DNA of 64,000 nt from Nautilus pompilius (taxonomy: Eukaryota > Mollusca > Cephalopoda > Nautilida > Nautilidae): contig JACATO010002131.1 in the NCBI GenBank assembly GCA_018389105.1, forward strand, positions 1,299,001-1,363,000. The letters are read 5' to 3'. The position numbers were made by a program, and so were the translations under genes. The notes beneath the pieces were generated by a model. The model did no database searches. It had not been told where the DNA came from and was given only the letters and a program-made list of their open reading frames with translations. This document shows, piece by piece, positions 61,201 to 64,000 of this stretch (the first letter of the stretch is position 1; the number at the start of each line of letters is the position of its first letter).

Positions 61201-63948
61201 ATACTTTGTCTCACACTCAGGACTGGATAAACCAGTCTATGTTTACGTTATTTCTGAAGACAAACATAAAGGGCTTAGGATAACTACACTTATTGCCAAG
61301 GACCCTATAACCAGTGACTCTATCGCTATGTACAGAAAAGTTCCTGGTGGGAAAGACTTCAACTACACCATAGTCAACAATGCTGGTAAGAAATTTCATT
61401 AAATTAAAGGGGAAGGGCTCATAGATTGTTTGTTTTATTTTTTTTAAACCCTGTATAATGTAGGATAAAACCATAACCATGTTATACTATAGGATCAAAA
61501 ATCATTATCCTAGGACTGGGCACCTGCTGTATAGTTGTAAGCCATTATTACATGAGATGGTATCATAAATTGCATACAGAACTAAGTGATATTAGTAAAC
61601 ATAAGTTAATGACTATCATATTTAAAAGTAAACCTTTTGTAGATATGACTACAAGCAAGTAATTATATGCCTTTTTTTTTTTTACAGGTGAAATTATATT
61701 GGCTAAAAGTTTGGACTATGAAAACCTTGAAACTAATCCCTTGGTGTTTGACGTTGAGGCTATTACTAATGACAGCCGCAAAGCTTTAGCCACAATTAAA
61801 ATCTTCATTCAAGATGTCAATGATAATGTACCACATTTCCTGCATGATGTGAGTGCAAGATGATTTTTTTTTTTTTTAATCTTTGACATTCTTGTTTCAG
61901 TGCACCATATTTAGCTACTTAGAATTTTGTTGAACATTCTACTTATGGCTGCAATTCTGTAGTGTTTTGAGTTTCCACAGTTGCTTCTATAGCTTCTAGT
62001 GCTCTTGAACCATATGTTCTCTTGTTTCTAGGCACTTTCAAAGATCTTTAAGTTAGAATAGCTTTGTTGTGACCCCTTTTGGCATCTCAAGAGTGGACTG
62101 AAATTTCTTCAGTATCTAGGTTTTTACCATTAAGTTCAAGGTCAAACGTTTCACCCACCAAGTGAAATTCCATGTGACAGCACCATGTTTAGTTGAGGCT
62201 GTATACATCTTATGATGAAATATATGTAGCACCACAGTTACAACATAGGACCTGTTACTATGAGATTCAGCTAAATTTTTTAGGAAACTATATTTGGTCT
62301 GATCCCTTTCATTGTTGATTTGTCTATCTTGGATGATTCTGACATAGATTTCAGGTTCATTAAAGCAAAGTGTTGCAGCTCATGGAGGTCATATTAGTGA
62401 TTTCAGTATAAATGCTTTAAATAAAATTATTTGCTGCCTGTCTCCTACAGCATTGTTCCCCATCTTTTTTAATTTTTGTACCAAAAAGGAAAGCAAAAGT
62501 CAGTGTATTACCACGGCAGATGTTCTAGATTTCCCAAGAAAACTTGGGGCTCATTGAGCTCACCCAAGGAAAATATTTTAAACTTTGCCTTTAAAATGGT
62601 GCATAAAATTGGTAAACGAAGTAGAATGTTAACTTAGCTAAAATTTAAATTTGAGATAATGTGGTTAATTTTATTAATTAGCATTAGCAATGGAAAGAAA
62701 ATGTTTTGTGTTTTTGATATATTTGTGTACCACCAGAAGTACAACCCTGTCCTACAGGATTTTAAAAAAACCAAGTCCTACATTTGATCAGATGTGTGTA
62801 TGAACTACATTTCTAACAATGATAGTTTAATTTTTAAAAAAGAGAAAAAAATTAATTTTATTTATTTTTTAGTCATATGAGATTACAGTTCCAGAATCAC
62901 GCAGATATCCTTTCTTGGTTGGTAGTGTGAGAGCTATAGATGACGACACTGGATCATTTTCTACAATTTCTTACTCCCTAGAAGGAAGGAACAGTGAAGA
63001 TTTCTTGTTGCAGCCCAACTTAGTAAGTGTATGCTAAATTTTGACTTTATTCATTTTTCTGCTCTGCTTATCAGCTAGTCTTCCTAAACAGAACTAAAAC
63101 AAAATTTGTTTAGAAATGTCAGTTTTAATTTTGTTGAACACTTAAAGGGAGTTAATAGAGTGCCTGCACAGATTGGGTCATGTAATAGTGTGATAATCAT
63201 TAAGCTTAATTAGGGTTCTTCCAGAAAATATTTGGCAAAAGGTTAAAACAAAAAAAATTACAATATGGTTTGAGCAGACTAGTGTAATCTTTCTGATTTA
63301 TTAGGAAATTCTCATTTTATGGGTGACTCTCCAGAAGTTTAAATTCTCTCAATGTGGCTAAGTAGACCTGCTTAATTTCATCCCTGGAATCTACACAATA
63401 TAATTCTGATATCACAGCTGAATCAGGTTTAAGTTTTCCACTACAGTCAAATTATTCATTTTTTTTTTTTTCCAGTATAGTAAAGGCAGGTGATATCCTT
63501 GTAGATGTCAAGTAGAGTTATTTTCTTCTCGTTTTTCTTTTTTTATTAAAATACAATCTGTATTAATAATTATGATTATTATTTAAGGAATGGAAAGGCG
63601 GAAAATTGAGATAATACTTTAGATAATCATAAGTATTAGTTTTCATTTTATTTTTCTAAATCTTTGTCTTAAATCTTATGTATTTTGTTTGATACTTAAG
63701 AGGAAACAAAAAGTCAGATCATTCTCCATTAAGCACATGTGTTTGTAAAGTAAGATCCCTGCAAAATGTTTCAATGTGTTGTTTTTTTTTGTGTTTGTTT
63801 GTTATTATTTATCTTGCTGTTTTGACAGGGTTCAATAGTTGTGCAACGTGGAAAAATACTGGATTATGAAAAAAAACCATTGTACCAGTTACAGGTGACA
63901 GCAACGGATAACCCAACTGGGGAAACACACCAGAAATCTGTTGTTAAG
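19195..63948 (+). CDS. CDH23/Cad87A-like multi-EC cadherin, plus strand, N-terminal 1146 codons (partial)
   Basis: Twenty-six exons join into one open frame of exactly 1146 codons: 19195-19243, 19717-19809, 25276-25403, 27324-27422, 29016-29105, 32271-32375, 32847-32981, 33811-33939, 36144-36222, 38574-38704, 41851-42045, 42378-42542, 43503-43670, 45240-45307, 45863-46106, 48003-48151, 50950-51028, 52230-52302, 53806-53984, 54714-54840, 55404-55549, 58415-58562, 61158-61385, 61688-61848, 62873-63022, 63829-63948. All introns are GT/AG with matching phases. The product has a signal peptide (1-16) and about ten EC repeats: EC1 about 20-137, EC2 to 260, EC3 to 370, EC4 to 500, EC5 to 606, EC6 to 710, EC7 to 815, EC8 to 930, EC9 to 1050, and EC10 incomplete. 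Repeat order, the 'QVNKAP' opening and the irregular EC4 ('FSVSPQSVTSF') recall cadherin-23, from memory. No transmembrane segment was reached; the gene continues to the right. The predicted role is calcium-dependent adhesion or tip-link-like extracellular linkage. Confidence 0.92.
19717..19809 (+). CDS. Plus cadherin exon 2: start of EC1
   Basis: Acceptor 'tttttgttcag', donor GTGG|gtaagt; 93 nt, phase 1 to 1. It encodes 'LSQQVNKAPVW' and ends 'LLENLAVG', matching 'QINNAPVF...EDTAVG' of the minus paralogue. Confidence 0.9.
20760..21010 (+). repeat. tRNA-derived SINE, copy 3
   Basis: 'gtttgaatcccatttgaaac', 'agcttggcatggtttctcac', 'cagccattcaatggtttt' and 'cttctaaaaatgaagagttc' follow the SINE order. 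It lies in intron 2 of the plus cadherin. Confidence 0.65.
21808..21815. repeat. 8-bp target-site duplication, left
   Basis: gattagac, identical to 24923-24930. Confidence 0.95.
21816..24922 (+). mobile_element. hAT transposon with ZBED5-type transposase, complete ends
   Basis: The 3107-bp element begins 'cagtggttctcaacgtgggg' and ends with the inverted 'cagtggttctcaaccttttt'. It is flanked by a perfect 8-bp target duplication, gattagac, at 21808-21815 and 24923-24930. TIR sequence and 8-bp duplication are diagnostic of hAT. It sits in the 5.5-kb intron 2 of the plus cadherin. The clean ends suggest a fairly recent insertion, yet the transposase is broken. Confidence 0.96.
22683..24444 (+). 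pseudogene. ZBED5/SCAND3-like hAT transposase, three lesions
   Basis: The N-terminus carries a BED zinc finger ('FCLLCQQCLNNKSMN', then 'HLKAKH': C-x2-C...H-x4-H). The middle has 'VQMDESTVRGSEALLLTYVR' and 'ITSCAADGAPVMMGKKNGCL', the first Asp blocks, with 'HCVIHRENLVSKNISP' and 'LLHTEVRWLSKGNCLKRF'. The C-terminus has the hAT dimerisation region ('PFPSSYLAECGFSVVNDLLL'). The frame is broken by a one-base loss near 23014-23018, an in-frame TGA at 23315-23317 at a place where the family usually has Cys, and a one-base loss in the A-run near 23925. Otherwise it is well preserved, about 590 codons. Confidence 0.93.
24923..24930. repeat. 8-bp target-site duplication, right
   Basis: gattagac, identical to 21808-21815. 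Confidence 0.95.
25276..25403 (+). CDS. Plus cadherin exon 3: EC1 core
   Basis: Acceptor 'tttttttaataag', donor GAG|gtgggt; 128 nt, phase 1 to 0. It encodes 'GTKLGQLNATDPENQEIRYK' and ends in 'SELDRE'. Confidence 0.9.
25985..26340 (+). repeat. tRNA-derived SINE, copy 4
   Basis: Head 'acctggctgctgtggatgag' and 'ggctccagtctagttcttgt', then 'ttctcatgccatagtttc', 'gtttctggtaaggatttttc' and 'gccaccactcaaagcacctt' follow the SINE body seen in copy 1. The A and B boxes are diverged. Confidence 0.55.
27324..27422 (+). CDS. Plus cadherin exon 4: EC1
   Basis: Acceptor poly-T then 'cag', donor ATG|gtaaga; 33 codons, 'DIILQNEADKQQQLLATFEA' onward. The Gln-rich stretch makes it longer than the 17-codon counterpart in the minus gene. 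Confidence 0.88.
27500..27970. other. Unassigned coding-like block in intron 4
   Basis: Slightly GC-richer than the surrounding intron, with open frames on both strands (plus 27534-27764; minus 27978-27784). Neither translation was recognised. It may be a decayed transposon or chance. Confidence 0.25.
29016..29105 (+). CDS. Plus cadherin exon 5: EC1/EC2 linker
   Basis: Acceptor 'ttttctttcag', donor GAA|gtaagt; 30 codons with the canonical linker 'VRDVNDNSPEF' and the EC2 start 'YKIDIPE'. Confidence 0.95.
29560..29830. repeat. Unassigned GC-richer repeat-like block, intron 5
   Basis: Sharply bounded GC-richer segment with 'accgagtcggtgggcctaat', 'cagggcttatgccccaac' and 'acacttcccaacggagttac', unlike the AT-rich intron on both sides. 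No coding potential was seen. It is probably a SINE or MITE of another family. Confidence 0.35.
31340..31800 (+). mobile_element. Possible hAT transposase C-terminal relic
   Basis: Reading 31725-31795 on the plus strand gives 'ASIDIEWLFSTVVGHFDF', which recalls the hAT dimerisation motif 'S.ASVERLFST'. Preceding fragments contain many stops. No ends were identified. Confidence 0.3.
32271..32375 (+). CDS. Plus cadherin exon 6: EC2 first half
   Basis: Acceptor 'gttttcccag', donor GAG|gtttgt; 35 codons, 'NTPVGTTVFEKVSIQDRDSG' with the DRD calcium motif. Confidence 0.92.
32847..32981 (+). CDS. Plus cadherin exon 7: EC2 second half
   Basis: Acceptor 'cttcatcttcag', donor GTG|gtaagt; 45 codons with 'VVLKKTVDYESRNSY', the LDYE-type motif, and 'MTLKAV'. 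Confidence 0.92.
33811..33939 (+). CDS. Plus cadherin exon 8: EC2/EC3 linker
   Basis: Acceptor 'tttcattcacag', donor GTG|gttagt; 43 codons. The linker is 'IIDQQDTGPIF', not DxNDN. A (V/I)QD-type linker here is also found in Cad87A-like proteins, by memory. Confidence 0.9.
36144..36222 (+). CDS. Plus cadherin exon 9: EC3 start
   Basis: Acceptor 'gcaattgacag', donor TCAG|gtaaaa; 79 nt, phase 0 to 1. It encodes 'GTTVGCLEAHDGDKDQQNPV'. Confidence 0.9.
36785..37180 (+). repeat. tRNA-derived SINE, copy 5 (best preserved head)
   Basis: 'gtggcatagtggttagacta' (A box) and 'ggcttgaattctaatccc' (B box) are the clearest pol III promoter pair in the window. Then come 'ttggcttggtttgatgtacc', 'gcatatctaaaaatgaagat' and 'ttctggtagggatttttcct'. 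The SINE body ends near 'gagactggcgtacaacac'. Confidence 0.75.
37385..37777 (-). other. Unrecognised 130-aa ORF, intron 9, antisense to the cadherin
   Basis: Minus-strand ORF beginning 'MLIYSINVPRGVKENFSKDN', with 'QLGGYGPEYYITKL' and 'RYTSPLDYHYRQQKSN'. Its composition is protein-like (charged, low in Phe/Ile runs), unlike chance ORFs nearby. There is no recognised domain. It could be a retrocopy fragment, an exon of a nested gene, or a transposon piece. Confidence 0.3.
38574..38704 (+). CDS. Plus cadherin exon 10: EC3
   Basis: Acceptor 'ctattattattgcag', donor AAA|gtaagt; 131 nt, phase 1 to 0. It contains 'VQIDRE', the LDRE motif, and 'YVMHVK'. Confidence 0.9.
38985..39300 (-). mobile_element. 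mariner-family transposase C-terminal relic
   Basis: The minus strand reads 'STLDYHLFGSMKESFQWCHH' and then 'CIEHDEVYVEK', the 'S.DYHLFG.L' block and C-terminal end of mariner-type transposases. Upstream parts and inverted repeats were not found. Confidence 0.6.
40560..41515 (+). pseudogene. Transposon-derived protein of the 'LPPLHIKLGLMK' family, interrupted
   Basis: Plus-strand reading gives 'FLPPLHIKLGLMKSFVKAIS', 'GVILTDAELKARIFVGPQIR', 'VVHNFLGNHKADNY', 'MSLKFHFLHSHLYFLPANLG' and 'SDEPGERFHQ'. These are blocks I know from a multi-copy, presumably transposon-encoded protein of arthropods, cnidarians and molluscs, with no named function. The frame is interrupted at 41136-41379 by a retrotransposon tail and resumes with 'METHYQGIFNSNIMGDYCWF'. 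Only the C-terminal half is present, in intron 10 of the cadherin. Confidence 0.65.
41136..41379 (+). mobile_element. 5'-truncated non-LTR retrotransposon tail, nested insertion
   Basis: The 244-bp insert reads 'ISRPRLPHLRRG' in one frame and, in the coding frame of the element, 'CPICGEEPQTVSHWLQRCPG', the C-terminal Cys-His knuckle of a LINE ORF2. It ends in a stop and an 'acaacaacaacaac' tail. A 13-bp duplication, atacataaaggca, flanks it (41123-41135 and 41380-41392). GC content is clearly above the neighbourhood. Confidence 0.85.
41851..42045 (+). CDS. Plus cadherin exon 11: EC3/EC4 linker
   Basis: Acceptor 'ctatttccag', donor ACT|gtgagt; 65 codons with 'IKDANDNPPRF' and the EC4 DxD region 'VFDIDT'. 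Several N-glycosylation sequons, such as NNT. Confidence 0.95.
42378..42542 (+). CDS. Plus cadherin exon 12: EC4
   Basis: Acceptor 'ttcttttttgtag', donor ATG|gtaagt; 55 codons with 'FSVSPQSVTSFAVVNLLVKN' and 'LNYDIP', a diverged LDYE. This irregular segment resembles EC4 of CDH23. Confidence 0.88.
43331..43352. repeat. (GT)n microsatellite
   Basis: About ten GT units in intron 12. Confidence 0.85.
43503..43670 (+). CDS. Plus cadherin exon 13: EC4/EC5 linker
   Basis: Acceptor 'gtcatcttacag', donor TCA|gtaagt; 56 codons with 'LKDLNDNPPVF' and 'YQTSVFETANINDS', the EC5 start. Confidence 0.95.
45240..45307 (+). CDS. Plus cadherin exon 14: EC5 DxD segment
   Basis: Acceptor 'tgttattttag', donor AATT|gtaaga; 68 nt, phase 0 to 2. 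It encodes 'ATDKDEGKNAEISYTLDGGG'. Confidence 0.93.
45520..45760 (-). repeat. tRNA-derived SINE fragment, copy 6
   Basis: 'aaccctactaaaactgttca', 'cttagatgtagaagg' and 'cccatgtggccggttgattg' parallel the minus-strand copy at 60360-60570. The head is not recognisable. Confidence 0.45.
45863..46106 (+). CDS. Plus cadherin exon 15: EC5 and EC5/EC6 linker
   Basis: Acceptor 'ttttttttaag', donor CAG|gtaagt; 244 nt, phase 2 to 0. It holds 'SGLVILKKSLDFEQ' and the canonical 'ITDVNDNGPVF'. Confidence 0.95.
47040..47330 (-). mobile_element. Tc1-like transposase relic
   Basis: The minus strand reads 'YKLIQDNDLKHTAKFN' (family QQDNDPKHTAK, second Asp) followed by 'LQAPDLNPNELKWD' (family SPDLNPIEHLWD), then 'LNQSQGKTSSQCQSAA'. 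Stops interrupt the frame. It may extend to about 47560. Confidence 0.75.
48003..48151 (+). CDS. Plus cadherin exon 16: EC6
   Basis: Acceptor 'tttatttttcag', donor GAAT|gtaagt; 149 nt, phase 0 to 2. It encodes 'ATDKDTNNVLLYKIISGNTP' and 'FRINPTTGVLSLSRGLN'. Confidence 0.93.
50950..51028 (+). CDS. Plus cadherin exon 17: EC6 end
   Basis: Acceptor 'cttctattacag', donor GAG|gtacac; 79 nt, phase 2 to 0. It encodes 'VVDNGSPPLNSNATVTVTIE'. Confidence 0.92.
52160..52206. repeat. (AT)n/(ACAT)n microsatellite
   Basis: AT run merging into ACAT units, immediately before exon 18 of the plus cadherin. Confidence 0.9.
52230..52302 (+). CDS. Plus cadherin exon 18: EC6/EC7 linker
   Basis: Acceptor 'cttttttcttag', donor GCAA|gtgagt; 73 nt, phase 0 to 1. 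It holds the near-canonical linker 'DINNNAPQF'. Confidence 0.92.
52431..53500 (+). mobile_element. mariner element (SETMAR/HsMar1-like), degraded
   Basis: The left end 'ttaggtcattacaaaagttt' after TA is mariner-like. Plus-strand frames give 'SLEDEERSGRPSSCDDDRQK' and 'VQEIAGELDVSTATISRHLD' (helix-turn-helix), then 'SAQWLNRDKVP', 'KVMVTLWWVATGVIRYNFLQ', 'GSILLHDNAHLHL' and 'YSPDLSPTDYHLFKLLD'. This is a DD34D transposase with several frame breaks. The expected first catalytic CDE reads C-N-E (near 53044). No clear right inverted repeat was found. Confidence 0.85.
53806..53984 (+). CDS. Plus cadherin exon 19: EC7
   Basis: Acceptor 'cattttccag', donor ACA|gtaagt; 179 nt, phase 1 to 0. It encodes 'DPVITLTATDKDLGSNAQIS' and 'KLDYDSQSHYNIT'. 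Confidence 0.94.
54714..54840 (+). CDS. Plus cadherin exon 20: EC7/EC8 linker
   Basis: Acceptor 'gtctttatttcag', donor GAAA|gtaagt; 127 nt, phase 0 to 1. The linker 'LEDENNKKPIF' has lost the final D/N calcium ligand. Confidence 0.93.
55404..55549 (+). CDS. Plus cadherin exon 21: EC8
   Basis: Acceptor 'atttgttttgtag', donor ATG|gtaatt; 146 nt, phase 1 to 0. It encodes 'TTIGSSVLRVTATDNDVNSV'. Confidence 0.92.
55840..56300. repeat. Unassigned repeat-like block, intron 21
   Basis: GC-richer segment beginning 'gcatggccgagttggattac' with a long minus-strand open frame (56326-55943). Parts such as 'gtcgtctgcagctgatcg' and 'ccattcccttgatgg' look repeat-derived. The translation was not recognised. 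Confidence 0.35.
58415..58562 (+). CDS. Plus cadherin exon 22: EC8 end
   Basis: Acceptor 'gttgttgttttag', donor GAAG|gtgtgc; 148 nt, phase 0 to 1. It encodes 'DAFTINKSTGVIYTKIKLQH' and 'VRVEDKNAGNG'. The LDRE motif is lost. Confidence 0.9.
58974..59828. mobile_element. MULE-like element with FLYWCH finger
   Basis: The 855-bp element is flanked by a 9-bp duplication, ccagacaac (58965-58973 and 59829-59837). Long terminal inverted repeats of about 80 bp share 'cggacagatg', 'ggacattt', 'tttcactgac', 'aacatttggcc' and 'ggatatctgacc'. A 9-bp duplication and long TIRs are typical of Mutator-like elements. The interior contains a FLYWCH zinc finger on the minus strand and no full transposase. Confidence 0.8.
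59284..59470 (-). pseudogene. FLYWCH zinc-finger fragment in MULE
   Basis: The minus strand reads 'LLLDGYTYIVDKQKDNVTYW' then 'RCERKGSCGW', an in-frame TGA, and 'LKTEDEVKEKQVIIHIHLIP'. The F/L-x-Y-...-W-x-C...C...H-x-H pattern is a FLYWCH domain, a DNA-binding module often attached to MULE transposases. The TGA marks it as decayed. Confidence 0.75.
59844..60349. mobile_element. MER2-like Tigger MITE
   Basis: 506 bp with inverted ends 'cagatcgagaatcccttatc' and (inverted) 'caggttgagaattccttatc', flanked by TA. Read on the minus strand the interior 'ttttatgcaatatttaaa' and 'aataattttgtgcatgaaat', plus 'ggccaaatgtgttttggatt', are close to the mammalian MER2/Tigger MITE as I remember it. It is non-coding and abuts the MULE (only 6 bp after its target duplication). 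Confidence 0.8.
60360..60570 (-). repeat. tRNA-derived SINE, copy 7 (minus)
   Basis: Read on the minus strand: 'ttgctagaatactggaatgc', 'ggaaactaatttgaaccc', 'aacctggtttggcatttcca' and 'gagttctggtagggg'. The same block order as the other copies. Confidence 0.65.
61158..61385 (+). CDS. Plus cadherin exon 23: degenerate EC8/EC9
   Basis: Acceptor 'tttctttttttcag', donor GCTG|gtaaga; 228 nt, phase 1 to 1. In place of a DxNDNxPxF linker it has 'ILPSKKTKPYF'. EC9 starts 'VYVYVISEDKHKGLRITTL' with 'AKDPITSDS' where DxD is expected. Confidence 0.88.
61688..61848 (+). CDS. Plus cadherin exon 24: EC9 and EC9/EC10 linker
   Basis: Acceptor 'tttttacag', donor GAT|gtgagt; 161 nt, phase 1 to 0. It contains 'LAKSLDYENLE' and canonical 'IQDVNDNVPHF'. 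Confidence 0.95.
62873..63022 (+). CDS. Plus cadherin exon 25: EC10 first half
   Basis: Acceptor 'tttattttttag', donor TTA|gtaagt; 50 codons, 'SYEITVPESRRYPFLVGSVR' and 'AIDDDTGSFSTISYSLEG'. Confidence 0.94.
63829..63948 (+). CDS. Plus cadherin exon 26: EC10 second half, last in window
   Basis: Acceptor 'gctgttttgacag', donor AAG|gtgagt; 40 codons with 'KILDYEKKPLYQLQVTATDN'. The reading frame is still open, so the gene continues beyond the window. Confidence 0.94.
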
Positions 63949-64000
63949 GTGAGTACAGTATTCTTGATGTTTTTGGAAGGAGGGTATTTTCTTTCATTTT

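Overview
This is a eukaryotic, intron-rich, AT-rich animal genomic window dominated by two large non-classical cadherin genes arranged head to head. One gene lies on the minus strand with six coding exons found, from 12203 down to 2209, and it runs off the left edge. The other lies on the plus strand with 26 coding exons from 19195 to 63948, 1146 codons in one continuous phase-consistent frame, and it runs off the right edge. Both start with a signal-peptide exon and continue into EC (cadherin) repeats. The opening Q(V/I)N..P motif and the order of EC1-EC6 best recall cadherin-23 and the insect Cad87A group. The first three coding exons of the two genes share the same intron phases (1,1,0) and the same splice positions in the protein, so the pair looks like an old inverted duplication.

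Layout: 1-2.2 kb is flank or intron with a SINE. 2.2-12.2 kb is the minus-strand cadherin; its introns hold a Tigger1-like element (5164-7375), a short IS630/mariner-like relic (8121-8660) and a dead integrase gene (about 10.2-11.6 kb). 12.2-15.4 kb contains a GA microsatellite and a Tc1-like relic. 15.4-18.2 kb is a CpG-rich stretch between the genes, with candidate non-coding first exons on each strand, and is the likely divergent promoter region. A 340-bp CT-rich tract follows. 19.2-64 kb is the plus-strand cadherin. Its introns are crowded with transposons: a complete hAT element with a ZBED5-type transposase and perfect 8-bp target duplication, a mariner, further Tc1/mariner relics, a nested pair of elements, a MULE-like element with a FLYWCH zinc finger and 9-bp target duplication, a MER2-like Tigger MITE, and several copies of one tRNA-derived SINE.

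The organism is an invertebrate. Two CDH23-like genes side by side, tRNA-SINEs, and the mix of Tigger, ZBED-hAT, FLYWCH-MULE and KRBA2-like integrase elements would fit a mollusc, perhaps a cephalopod, but that placement is inference and was not tested by a database search.

The cadherins are predicted secreted or membrane ectodomains for calcium-dependent adhesion. No transmembrane or cytoplasmic part lies in the window. No CRISPR, tRNA or rRNA gene was seen. The most notable signals are the inverted cadherin pair, the mammal-like Tigger1 and MER2-type elements, and the FLYWCH-bearing element whose terminal repeats are built from 15-bp units.
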